DNA of 30,027 nt from the NCBI GenBank assembly GCA_002481545.1, contig DLEF01000046.1:1-30027 (forward strand), read 5' to 3'. Below are positions 22,261 through 30,027 of the stretch, one piece after another. The stretch's first letter is position 1; the number at the start of each line of letters is the position of its first letter. A model generated the notes under the pieces. That model ran no database searches and had not been told where the DNA came from. It saw only the letters and a program-made list of their open reading frames with translations. The stretch is from Cyanobacteria bacterium UBA7753 (GTDB lineage: Bacteria > Cyanobacteriota > Vampirovibrionia > Gastranaerophilales > Gastranaerophilaceae). Both the position numbers and the translations under genes were made by a program.

Positions 22261-23145
22261 ATGGATATAACAGAGCCAAAACATTTAACAAAAGGCGATA
22301 CTATTGGAATTATAGCACCTGCAGGAAGTGTACTTGATAAAAATGCTATTTTAAGAGCAGGGAGTTTTTTTGAAAACAGAGGTTATAAAGTTTTATACTC
22401 CCCTCATTTGTTTAATCAAAACAAATATATGTCCGACACTGATGATAACAGACTTTCTGACCTGCTTTGGGCTTTTTCAAATAACGATATAAATGCAATC
22501 GTCTGTGCTAGGGGCGGTTACGGAACATTAAGACTGATAGATAAGATAGATTATAACTTAATTAAGAATAATCCTAAAATCTTTTGTGGCTACTCTGATA
22601 TAACTATTTTATCCGCAATGTTCCTAAAAGAAGCAGGACTTATCACCTATTCGGCTCCAATGTGCAGAAGTGATTTCGGAGCGGAAGAAAAATCAAAGTT
22701 TACTATAGATAATTTCTTTAAAGCAGTTGAGGGAAACAGTTTAAAATTCAAAGCAGAAAAAATTTATAAAAAAGGGAACAGTAAGGGTATAACCTTCGGG
22801 GGAAACCTTGCATCAATTCAATCTTTATGCGGAATTGATTTTATCCCTGATGAAGATTTTATCTTCTTTACGGAGGATTTAAACGAACCTGTCTATAAAA
22901 TAGATAAAATGTTCACGCAATTATTACATATTGATAAATTCAGAAATAATGTAAAAGGTATAATTCTCGGAGACTTCTTAGACAGCGGATATCCTGACCA
23001 GTTGGAGGAGCTGTTCTCTGAAGTATCTAAAAAATTGAACGTTCCGACACTCGGCGGGTTTAAAATAACCCATGCAAAGGACAAAATAACAGTTCCTTAC
23101 GGCAAACGCGCCAAGATTGATGGAGAATATTTTATAATTGGTTAA
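22261..23145 (+). CDS. ldcA: LD-carboxypeptidase (muramoyltetrapeptide carboxypeptidase), peptidase family S66
   Basis: 294 residues, a normal length for the family. These serine peptidases remove the terminal D-Ala from the tetrapeptide stem during peptidoglycan recycling, usually in the cytoplasm. No signal peptide is present here. Seen features: N-terminal GDTIGIIAPAG (12-22), the ARGGYGTLRL segment (83-92), and the nucleophile in GYSDIT (S112). The conserved acidic part is EDLNEPVYKID, with E205 or E209 as the likely catalytic Glu. The C-terminal His (H271, in ITHAKDK) comes before VPYG. The residue before the His is Thr, where Gly is common. The start is supported by AAAGGA 7 nt upstream. 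It converges with miaB, with only 8 bp between the stops. Confidence 0.92.
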   Translation: MDITEPKHLTKGDTIGIIAPAGSVLDKNAILRAGSFFENRGYKVLYSPHLFNQNKYMSDTDDNRLSDLLWAFSNNDINAIVCARGGYGTLRLIDKIDYNLIKNNPKIFCGYSDITILSAMFLKEAGLITYSAPMCRSDFGAEEKSKFTIDNFFKAVEGNSLKFKAEKIYKKGNSKGITFGGNLASIQSLCGIDFIPDEDFIFFTEDLNEPVYKIDKMFTQLLHIDKFRNNVKGIILGDFLDSGYPDQLEELFSEVSKKLNVPTLGGFKITHAKDKITVPYGKRAKIDGEYFIIG

Positions 23146-23153
23146 TTATTAAA

Positions 23154-24482
23154 TTAATCAATCATTTCACCCTTTAAATACCAAGTCATAGCTCCGACAA
23201 TTTTGACATTTACAAATTCACCCGTCAAATCACGTTCACAAGGTATATGAACCATTTTGTTGTTGCGAGTTCTGCCCGATATTACGTTTGTGCCGTTATG
23301 ATTTTCAAATTTTTCGACCAAAACTTCCATTTCTCGCCCGATATATTTTTTATTGGACATAACACAACATTCTCTGTTAGTCTCATTTAGACGTGCAAGA
23401 CGCTCTGTTTTAACATCATCAGGGATAAATTTATCTTTCCATTTTGCTGCAACAGTTCTTTCACGAGGAGAATAAGCAGCCGTATTAGAATAATCCAGTT
23501 CCAATTTTTTCATCTCATCTAAAGTATGTTGGAATTGTTCCTCAGTTTCTCCCGGAAAACCTGCAATAAAGTCACTCGTGATTGTAACGTCCTTAACACG
23601 GGAACGAATATGATTACATATCTTTGTATAAGCAGCTACATCATACCTTCTGTTCATTTTCTTTAAAACTTCGTCATCTCCTGATTGCATAGGAATATGG
23701 AAGTATTCGCAAACCTTGTCACACTCAAGCACGGTATCAATCAACTCGTCCGTAATATCCGTCGGGTAAGAGGTTACAAAACGAACTCTGAACTTGCCGT
23801 AATCTTCAAGTGCATTTATAGCTTTGAGCAATCCTGACAAGTTAACATCTTCACCGTTTCCACCTTTTCCGTGATAGCTGTCTACATTTTGTCCCAAAAG
23901 TGTAACTTCTTTGAAACCTTCTTTCAGAGCGTTTTTAACTTCCGTCATAATATTTTTAAAGTCTCTTGAACGCTCTCTGCCTCTTGTATAAGGAACAATA
24001 CAATATGAACAGAAATTGTTGCATCCTTCCATAATCGGAATCCATGCATTTATACTTTTTACTCGCTCTATTTTATAATCTTTTTCGGTATAAGGTTTTT
24101 CATCGCATGAACAAACTCTTTCGCCATTCTCTACTCTTTTTACGATTTCGGGAAGTTCATATAATCTTTGAGTTCCGATTACAAAATCGACATAAGGAGC
24201 ACGCTTAAACAAGTTTTCTTTAACCTGTTGAGCAACGCAGCCTGAAAAGCCTATTTTTATATTTGGTCTGTTTTTCTTCCATTTTCCCCAAACGCCGATT
24301 TGGCTGTAAGCTTTATCCTCAGACAGTTGTCTGATAGAGCAGGTATTTATTATAAGCAAATCCGCTTTTCTCGGCTCCGTTGTCTTTTCATATCCCATAT
24401 ATCCGAGCATCCCGAACATACGTTCCGCATCCGATTTATTCATCTGACAACCTAATGTTTCTATATAAACTTTTTTATCCAT
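23154..24482 (-). CDS. miaB: tRNA-2-methylthio-N6-dimethylallyladenosine synthase (MiaB)
   Basis: Radical-SAM methylthiotransferase that converts i6A37 to ms2i6A37 in tRNAs reading U-starting codons. With the start chosen here it has 442 residues, typical of the family. The N-terminal UPF0004-type domain has cluster cysteines C12, C48 and C82. The radical-SAM motif is C154-x3-C158-x2-C161 in GCNNFCSYC. The C-terminal TRAM-type domain ends in TWYLKGE. The frame stays open upstream to an ATG at 24527, but that extension lies inside the tRNA gene. ATG 24482 has GAGGG about 5 nt upstream and starts the family-typical KKVYIETLGCQMN, so it is preferred. It is probably transcribed with the tRNA gene just upstream. 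Confidence 0.96.
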   Translation of the reverse strand: MDKKVYIETLGCQMNKSDAERMFGMLGYMGYEKTTEPRKADLLIINTCSIRQLSEDKAYSQIGVWGKWKKNRPNIKIGFSGCVAQQVKENLFKRAPYVDFVIGTQRLYELPEIVKRVENGERVCSCDEKPYTEKDYKIERVKSINAWIPIMEGCNNFCSYCIVPYTRGRERSRDFKNIMTEVKNALKEGFKEVTLLGQNVDSYHGKGGNGEDVNLSGLLKAINALEDYGKFRVRFVTSYPTDITDELIDTVLECDKVCEYFHIPMQSGDDEVLKKMNRRYDVAAYTKICNHIRSRVKDVTITSDFIAGFPGETEEQFQHTLDEMKKLELDYSNTAAYSPRERTVAAKWKDKFIPDDVKTERLARLNETNRECCVMSNKKYIGREMEVLVEKFENHNGTNVISGRTRNNKMVHIPCERDLTGEFVNVKIVGAMTWYLKGEMID

Positions 24483-24502
24483 TCTTCCCTCACTTCTAAA
24501 AC

Positions 24503-24576
24503 TATGCCCGATGGGAGTCGAACCCATGACCTTAAGCTTCGGAGACTTACGCTCTATCCGACTGAGCTACGGGCAC
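24503..24576 (-). tRNA. tRNA-Arg (anticodon CCG)
   Basis: A 74-nt cloverleaf on the minus strand. The acceptor stem GTGCCCG pairs with CGGGCAT (one G-U pair), the D stem is GCTC/GAGC, and the anticodon stem TAAGT/GCTTA encloses CTCCGAA, giving anticodon CCG (reads CGG). The T stem ATGGG/CCCAT holds the loop TTCGACT. The discriminator is A and CCA is not encoded. The gene ends 20 nt before the miaB start. Confidence 0.93.
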
Positions 24577-24595
24577 ACTCTTTTGTAATATATCT

Positions 24596-24623
24596 ATTAT
24601 ATTTGATAAATAAGTAAAGTAAA
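24596..24623 (-). promoter_or_regulatory. Likely promoter of tRNA-Arg and miaB
   Basis: On the minus strand TTTACT (24623-24618) and a perfect TATAAT (24601-24596) are 16 nt apart. The expected start near 24589 is about 12 nt before the tRNA, which suits a short 5' leader trimmed by RNase P. Confidence 0.5.
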
Positions 24624-24729
24624 TTTGTTTTTTAATTAAGATAATTTGTATGATAAAAATATATAGGTAAAATCATTAACCGTTCTTAGCACAGGGAAAC
24701 AGTTACTACTACTTAATTTGAATAAAAAG

Positions 24730-24759
24730 TTGCATATTATTTTTAGTTTATAGTAAAAT
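24730..24759 (+). promoter_or_regulatory. Possible promoter of the EmrB-like exporter gene
   Basis: TTGCAT (24730-24735) and TAAAAT (24754-24759) with 18-nt spacing. The -10 is good, the -35 weak. The leader would be about 85 nt, with no open frame and no recognised riboswitch or repressor site. The rest of 24624-24851 shows no gene. Confidence 0.35.
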
Positions 24760-24851
24760 ACTCTAATAAGGATATGTAATAACCGGCGGAATAGATTGGA
24801 AAAATTTTACAGTCAACACTACAACCTGTTTTGCAAATATAGGAGGGAGCT

Positions 24852-26441
24852 ATGTCAGAAGAAAATACAGCTCAGGAAATAGTATGGAAACCTAAAAAGA
24901 ATCCGTGGATTATATCCATACCATTGATGATTTCAATGCTTATGTTCGTTCTTGATGAAACGATTTCTAACGTAGCATTGCCTTATATGGCAGGTACTTT
25001 CTCTTGCAGTCATAACGAATCCACTTGGATTTTGACATTCTATATGATTGCGAGCGGTTTGATTATTCCTTGCGTTGACTATATGTGTAAGAAATTCGGC
25101 AGAAACAATTACTTTTTGTTTAGTGTTGTTTTATTTACGGTTGCATCCTGCATGTGCGGTTTATCACGAAGCCTGCCTGAAATGATTTTATCAAGATTTT
25201 TACAGGGGCTTGGCGGTGGTGCCTTATTACCGCTTGCTCAGTCCATCATGCTTGAGTGTTTCTCAAAAGAAGAAAGAGGTCGAGCAATGGCATTGTTCGG
25301 ATTTGGTGTAATCATAGGACCTATCGTCGGACCTGCGCTCGGCGGTTGGATTACGGAAAATCTTTCTTGGCCGTATATTTATATGATTAACCTGCCTATC
25401 GGTATACTCGCATTTATAACATCAAAAATGCTTCTGGAAGAATCCCCTTACGGAGCAAAAGAGGCAGGAGTAAGATTGGACAAATTGGGAGTTATTTTCC
25501 TTACAGGTTGGATTGTTACATTACAGATTGTATTGGATAAAGGTAACGATGCAGACTGGTTTGGTTCAACTTGGGTATGCTGGTTATCAGCAATATCGGT
25601 TATTTCTTGTATTTTATTCTTCTATACACAGTTAAGGGATAAAGATAAAGCTTTGGTAAACCTGGAAGTAGGGAAAGATAAGAACTTCTTCTTCGGTACC
25701 GTTATACAAATCATATTGATGGGTGTACTTTTAGGATCTGCAGCCATTCTGCCGTCTATGTTACAGTCATTATTCGGATATACATCATTCTTGAGCGGTA
25801 TATCAATGCTCCCGCGTGGTGCCGGTTCATTCACAGGTATTATTATATCTGCCTTAATAGGGGATAAGGTCAGCGAACGTTTGCAGGTACTTGTAGGACT
25901 AGCTCTAATCGGATGCGGCGGTCTTGCATTCGGGCAAATGAACTTACAGATTGCATTGATTGATATCGCATTCCCGAACTACCTGTTCGGACTTGGTATG
26001 ACGTTAGCAATTGTACCGTTAATTAACTTATCAATGATTACATTGAAAAACTCTCAACTTACGAATGCATCAGCATTCCAGAACATGTTGAAAAACATCG
26101 GCGGTGCTATCGGGGCATCCCTCGTAACTACGATTATTTCAAGATTTTCACAAAAACACCAATATATGATGGTAGGATACCTCACAGGAACGAACCAAAA
26201 CTTTGTAGACCGTGTAACGGCATATGCACAGAGTTTCTTACCGACAACGGTTGATCCTGCTACAGCTACTAATATGGCGCAAGGATTAATGTACCAACAA
26301 TTACAATTACAGGCTACACTTTGGGCATATATTGATGCATTCCGAATATTTGCGGCTGCATGTTTTATGATTATGCCATTGCTGTTATTTATGAAATCAA
26401 TACGTGAACTTGCAAAAGAAGGTTTAATCGTAGACGAATAA
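24852..26441 (+). CDS. emrB: EmrB/QacA-type MFS multidrug exporter (DHA2 family)
   Basis: 529-residue inner-membrane drug:H+ antiporter, the usual length for the 14-helix DHA2 family. Seen motifs: LDETISNVALP in the first helix (34-44), with the family acidic residue D35; SRFLQGLGGG (114-123) with R115; and antiporter motif C, GVIIGPIVGPALGG (152-165). Hydrophobic segments recur to the end, with a polar, less hydrophobic stretch near 450-480. AGGAGGG lies 5 nt before the ATG, a strong ribosome site. EmrB pumps usually work with an EmrA adaptor and a TolC-type channel. Neither is next to this gene, so it may use partners encoded elsewhere or act alone like QacA. Substrate unknown; the symbol reflects family, not proven orthology. 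Confidence 0.9.
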   Translation: MSEENTAQEIVWKPKKNPWIISIPLMISMLMFVLDETISNVALPYMAGTFSCSHNESTWILTFYMIASGLIIPCVDYMCKKFGRNNYFLFSVVLFTVASCMCGLSRSLPEMILSRFLQGLGGGALLPLAQSIMLECFSKEERGRAMALFGFGVIIGPIVGPALGGWITENLSWPYIYMINLPIGILAFITSKMLLEESPYGAKEAGVRLDKLGVIFLTGWIVTLQIVLDKGNDADWFGSTWVCWLSAISVISCILFFYTQLRDKDKALVNLEVGKDKNFFFGTVIQIILMGVLLGSAAILPSMLQSLFGYTSFLSGISMLPRGAGSFTGIIISALIGDKVSERLQVLVGLALIGCGGLAFGQMNLQIALIDIAFPNYLFGLGMTLAIVPLINLSMITLKNSQLTNASAFQNMLKNIGGAIGASLVTTIISRFSQKHQYMMVGYLTGTNQNFVDRVTAYAQSFLPTTVDPATATNMAQGLMYQQLQLQATLWAYIDAFRIFAAACFMIMPLLLFMKSIRELAKEGLIVDE

Positions 26442-26451
26442 ACAACACAGA

Positions 26452-26841
26452 CTATCTGTTAAGGATTAAGTATCCCGTATTTAAGTATGTTGCAAAGAGT
26501 ATCCATATAAAATACGGAATAAGAACAAGTCCTGCCTGTTTGGTCACATTGTAAAAATCTTTTATAGTCAAGAGAACAAATACATCAAGCAAAATGATGA
26601 TATAAAGGGCGTATGCTATATTTTGCATTCCGAAAAACACGTATACCCAAAATGCATTTAGCAATAATTGGGTTATAAAATACAAATAACCGAAAAATTT
26701 GTTCTTAGAGGGTTTTGAGATATAAAGAACCAAAGAACAAAAAATTGTAAAATACAGAACACTCCAAACCGGAGCAAATATGCTATCAGGCGGTGACAAT
26801 ACGGGTTTGATTAAACTGTGATACCAAATTGAGTTAAACAT
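26452..26841 (-). CDS. tspO: TspO/MBR family (tryptophan-rich sensory) membrane protein, short N-terminus
   Basis: 129 residues from ATG 26841. A TTG five codons upstream (26856) is an alternative, and a TGA at 26862-26860 closes the frame just above that. Family marks are WYHSLIKP (6-13) with the PP pair (17-18), FAPVWSVLY, LLNAFW with VFFGM, and PYFIWILFATYLN near the C-terminus. TspO proteins bind tetrapyrroles such as protoporphyrin and sterol-like ligands. Most have about 25-30 residues forming a first membrane helix before the WY motif. Here that helix is absent, leaving about four predicted helices. There is no clear Shine-Dalgarno. It lies 93 bp downstream of the 964-residue gene on the same strand and its stop is 10 bp from the exporter's stop. 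Confidence 0.82.
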   Translation of the reverse strand: MFNSIWYHSLIKPVLSPPDSIFAPVWSVLYFTIFCSLVLYISKPSKNKFFGYLYFITQLLLNAFWVYVFFGMQNIAYALYIIILLDVFVLLTIKDFYNVTKQAGLVLIPYFIWILFATYLNTGYLILNR

Positions 26842-26934
26842 ACATGTATTGTACAAAACTCAATCGTTTTCGGTATTCGACAACAGACTAATTTGAACAT
26901 CCTAAAAGTCAAACCCGATATTTACTGCCCTTTC

Positions 26935-29829
26935 TCAGGCAAACATCCGGAAGGTCTTTTTGATGTTATTATCAATTATCTTCTTGACCGAATCCATCGT
27001 CGTCGTGATAGCCTCCTGTTCTGTTTCAAGTTTTTCCATTACCAAGTCTATACGATCTTCTTTTGCTTGGATTTCTTTCTTTTCGCATTCATAATCTGCA
27101 AGAGCTGTACTTGCAGAGTCATTATCATATACTTCATAGATTTTTGTGATGTTTTGAGCCATCTTGGAAGTATAATTATAACCCGTATAATCAGCTCTGG
27201 ATTGGCATTCGGTAACGAAATAATCGTTATTTTGTAATTTGTTGTTCAAATATGTTGTAGAAGTTGATTTTGAAGAAGATGTGTTGTTATCAACAGTCCA
27301 ACCGTTTTCAGCAATTCTTTGGAATAATGCATCATAGTAATCCATAAGTTTTTTATTGGAACCTGAATATGCATCATCCATTTGGTCTTCTAAATCTTTG
27401 ATTCTATCCGCAGCATCTTGTACTTTCTTTTCCAACTTGCGGCGATAGTCAGGATCTTCTTTTACATAAGTGTCAACTTTAATATCATATTCAGAAGCGC
27501 TTTTACTATTGTTAAGAATTACGGTATCTCTTGCATCATCTTCCAATGTAACAGGGTAACTTCCGGTAGAAGCAGTATCAGAAAGGGATATAACACCTGT
27601 AGAAGATATTGTACCATAATTTTTATATGCATTTAAAGCATCTGCACTTGTAAAATAATAAGTTCCGTTATCATTGTTTAATACGCCATATACATTGGCA
27701 CTAGGATTAGCTTCATTGATGTACATCTGTTTAGAACCGCTGTTGTAATAAATACAGCTTTCATAATTGCCGCCTGCTTTAAGGTAATATTTTGTGCCGG
27801 GATAACTTGCTTTTTCAAGAGTTGTAAGTGCTACAAAATCACTCCCAACTTTCTTATATATATCTTCTCTGCTATCTCCTTTAAAAGCATCTTCTGCAGA
27901 ATTAGTAGTCATTTCTTTTCTTTCAATCATTGTAACGTCGTCACCATCACTATTAGTTCCGGTTACAGATGATTCTAAATATATTTTACTGTCATAAGAT
28001 GCTCTGTATTTTGAACCTGTTGTTTCCATAATAGCGTTTTCTTCCGTATATTCAGAAGTGACGCCATCGATTACTTCAGTAACAGTAGTTGTACCGCTTT
28101 TTCTAGGGCCATCTATATAAGCAGAATTTGCACTAGGATTAATTGTTGCTCCCGAGCCGTTATGATAAGCATTCAAAAAAGACATGAATGTATCAAAAAC
28201 GATTTGAGTGTTGATACATACCGATGTGTAAGCTCTGCTGACCCAAAAAGTACCAACGTCAAAGTGTTTCATACCTATACCGACAGCATGATTATCTGCT
28301 TGACTTCTGGCATTTAAGGTAGCATGTTTACTTCCGTTACCACCGCATTTAGTTGAAGATTGGTCTTGTGAGCATAAAGCTACGGTAGCGTCTTTGGCTT
28401 TCTTAATAGCATCACCCCAGTCAGAAAAATCAACTATTGTATTTTGTTGAAGAAGGATAGCAAATTTATCAACCATGTTTTCAATAGAAGGTTTAATATC
28501 ACCTTGAACGCAATGTTTATTATAGTCATTTACATGCAAGCCACCTTCTAATTTTGTACCATCTTTTAAGCTGGCTAGAATTTCAGCTTCATTCGCAGTT
28601 TTTGCATTTGCCTGATTATTAACGGTTGAAAATTTTACATGTGAGTTACTTATGATATTTTCAAGAATATCGTTTGTCGTATAAGTATAAGTCATACCAT
28701 CCTTACTGATTTTTGTTTTAAATGTTGTGTCACTTAATGATGAAGCCCCGTTAAAAAGAGAGTCATAATTTGTACTTACAATATTCCAATTATCATTATA
28801 GATTTTATCTTGAGTTTCATTGGTCAAATCATTTACAACAGTACTTCTGTCTTTTCCGTAAATATATTTACCGTCAGCATTGGTAGTAACAAGTCCTCTG
28901 AAATCAACGTGAGTCAAAGAACCGTAGTTGTTATTCGTTTGTTTAGTGAATGAAACGCCATTATCTCCATTAAAAGAAGTACCGTTATATACATCGGTAT
29001 CATATGTATATTCTGTACGCTCATTAGATACATTCTTTTGAGGATCATTATATGATTTTTCTGTTTTTTGAGAGTCTTTAGCTACATTAGAATGAGCAAT
29101 CTCATGAGAAGAAGCAAGATAATTGTCGTATGCTTCAAGGTTGCCTTGTGCAATATAATAATCACCCCAAGCTGAACCTACAGGGTAAATACCTGTGTCT
29201 TTTGCTTCTTTACTGCCGTATAAACCAATTAAACAATTTACCTGTTTATCATAATCATCTTGAGTAATTAAACCCATTTTTACATACAAATCATAACGTA
29301 AGTTTTCATTGAATGAGAAATCTTTATTATTAGGAACAGTGAAAGCATTGTCGATAGCCTGACCGCCGCCAACAACTTTACCCGCAGTATCAGTTTTAAC
29401 ATTACCTCCATTTTTATATATAACATTACCTTGAGAATCAACACCGCTGAATGATGAAATGTATGATGCCAATTTTTGGTAAGTCAAATGATCTTCGTTA
29501 GGAGTTAAGCCGTATTGTTCCAAGTTTAATTCATCATTGTTCAATACAACTTCACCTGTAGAAGCTTTTGTAACGATATAAGGCTTTTCAAAGCTCAAAT
29601 CGTTAGGGCGCATTAACAAATCATAAGTCAATGTACTGTAATTAGAGCCTGAATCGTTAGACCATTTTAAAAGTTTTTCGTTCAAGGCTTGTGTATATCT
29701 CATTGCAACAGTATTCATGTCACGAGAAAGCGCCATCTTTCTGTTAGAAAGCTTAGCAAGCTGATTCGTAATCGAATGTTTACGACTTTGAAGAGATAAA
29801 AATCTTACTTGTGACGCTGACATTCCCAT
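26935..29829 (-). CDS. MGMSASQ-type protein of unknown function with helical ends
   Basis: 964 residues, and I cannot name a function. The N-terminus MGMSASQVRFLSLQSRKHS has no signal peptide and leads into a heptad-like helix to about residue 60. About 70-750 is polar, rich in Asn, Ser, Thr, Tyr and Gly, with some Cys. Near 790-860 (RRKLEKKVQDAADRIKDLEDQM) and at the C-terminus (KKEIQAKEDRIDLVMEKLE and on to NNIKKTFRMFA) are strong coiled-coil predictions by eye. Helical ends around a variable middle recall flagellin- and filament-like proteins in layout only. A HEIAH sequence occurs at 242-246. The start ATG 29829 gives MGMSASQ, which I recall as common in Gastranaerophilales proteins; AAGGA is 13 nt upstream, further than ideal. 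Confidence 0.85.
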   Translation of the reverse strand: MGMSASQVRFLSLQSRKHSITNQLAKLSNRKMALSRDMNTVAMRYTQALNEKLLKWSNDSGSNYSTLTYDLLMRPNDLSFEKPYIVTKASTGEVVLNNDELNLEQYGLTPNEDHLTYQKLASYISSFSGVDSQGNVIYKNGGNVKTDTAGKVVGGGQAIDNAFTVPNNKDFSFNENLRYDLYVKMGLITQDDYDKQVNCLIGLYGSKEAKDTGIYPVGSAWGDYYIAQGNLEAYDNYLASSHEIAHSNVAKDSQKTEKSYNDPQKNVSNERTEYTYDTDVYNGTSFNGDNGVSFTKQTNNNYGSLTHVDFRGLVTTNADGKYIYGKDRSTVVNDLTNETQDKIYNDNWNIVSTNYDSLFNGASSLSDTTFKTKISKDGMTYTYTTNDILENIISNSHVKFSTVNNQANAKTANEAEILASLKDGTKLEGGLHVNDYNKHCVQGDIKPSIENMVDKFAILLQQNTIVDFSDWGDAIKKAKDATVALCSQDQSSTKCGGNGSKHATLNARSQADNHAVGIGMKHFDVGTFWVSRAYTSVCINTQIVFDTFMSFLNAYHNGSGATINPSANSAYIDGPRKSGTTTVTEVIDGVTSEYTEENAIMETTGSKYRASYDSKIYLESSVTGTNSDGDDVTMIERKEMTTNSAEDAFKGDSREDIYKKVGSDFVALTTLEKASYPGTKYYLKAGGNYESCIYYNSGSKQMYINEANPSANVYGVLNNDNGTYYFTSADALNAYKNYGTISSTGVISLSDTASTGSYPVTLEDDARDTVILNNSKSASEYDIKVDTYVKEDPDYRRKLEKKVQDAADRIKDLEDQMDDAYSGSNKKLMDYYDALFQRIAENGWTVDNNTSSSKSTSTTYLNNKLQNNDYFVTECQSRADYTGYNYTSKMAQNITKIYEVYDNDSASTALADYECEKKEIQAKEDRIDLVMEKLETEQEAITTTMDSVKKIIDNNIKKTFRMFA

Positions 29830-29865
29830 TTTCTGTACTGTTTCCTTTTCTTTTTTCCCATATGC

Positions 29866-29884
29866 AGACTGTTACATACAGTCT
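29866..29884. promoter_or_regulatory. Inverted repeat upstream of the MGMSASQ-type gene
   Basis: AGACTG (29866-29871), a 7-nt spacer, and CAGTCT (29879-29884) form a perfect 6-bp inverted repeat about 36 nt before the start codon. No T run follows, so it is not a terminator. It could be an operator or a leader hairpin. The remaining 29885-30027 is very AT-rich, with no gene and no promoter I would call. Confidence 0.4.
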
Positions 29885-30027
29885 TACAATACAATTGACG
29901 GCATATTCTTAAAAATCTTTAGGATTAGAGGGATAAATTCATAAAAATTGTTACAAATCTTTACACAAAATAACTAAAAAATATCATGATTTTTTTAAAA
30001 TTTTCATATTTCTTTAAATTTTTAAAT

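Noticed and set aside
23140..23160. TTAATT-ATTA-AATTAA palindrome between ldcA and miaB as a shared terminator
   Set aside because: Only A-T pairs, and it overlaps both stop codons; too weak to call a terminator.
24483..24527. Upstream extension of miaB to ATG 24527
   Set aside because: It would read through the 3' half of the tRNA-Arg gene, and the better ribosome site precedes ATG 24482.
26444..26460. ACAGA/TCTGT inverted repeat between emrB and tspO as a terminator
   Set aside because: 5-bp stem with no T run on either side.
26893..27636. Plus-strand ORFs over the 3' part of the MGMSASQ-type gene
   Set aside because: Phe/Ile-rich antisense shadows with no ribosome site.

Overview
The window looks like a chromosomal segment from a low-GC, Gram-negative-type bacterium. 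My best guess is a Gastranaerophilales (Vampirovibrionia/Melainabacteria) gut bacterium. The guess rests on the AT-rich sequence, a giant Sec-exported surface protein, an EmrB-type exporter, and a protein at the right edge that starts MGMSASQ, an N-terminus I recall from many unannotated proteins of that lineage. This is recollection of a family look, not a database result.

Left two thirds (1-20069, minus strand): one uninterrupted reading frame enters from a start near 20069 and runs off the left edge. It encodes at least about 6,689 residues, with neither the stop codon nor the C-terminus in view. It has a signal peptide and is built from about 85 copies (hand count) of a chlamydial Pmp-like repeat (GGAIY...FxxN). 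Eight repeat arrays of very different length are set into a larger module that recurs ten times, each marked by a Y-S-G-F-like anchor. The two modules nearest the left edge have no GGAIY array and carry Thr/Asn-rich beta-type repeats instead. Short plus-strand reading frames across this region are shadows of the repeats.

Middle (20070-24600): a 5' leader with a hairpin and a likely promoter for the giant gene; a dnaX terminator; dnaX (minus); a divergent LD-carboxypeptidase gene (plus); miaB (minus), convergent with it; and a tRNA-Arg(CCG) gene just upstream of miaB. These are housekeeping genes for replication, peptidoglycan recycling and tRNA modification.

Right part (24600-30027): an EmrB/QacA-type drug exporter (plus), a short TspO-like membrane protein (minus) that lacks the usual first transmembrane helix, and a 964-residue MGMSASQ-type protein (minus) with helical ends and a polar middle. 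An inverted repeat lies upstream of the last gene. No IS element, CRISPR array, rRNA gene or phage gene was seen.
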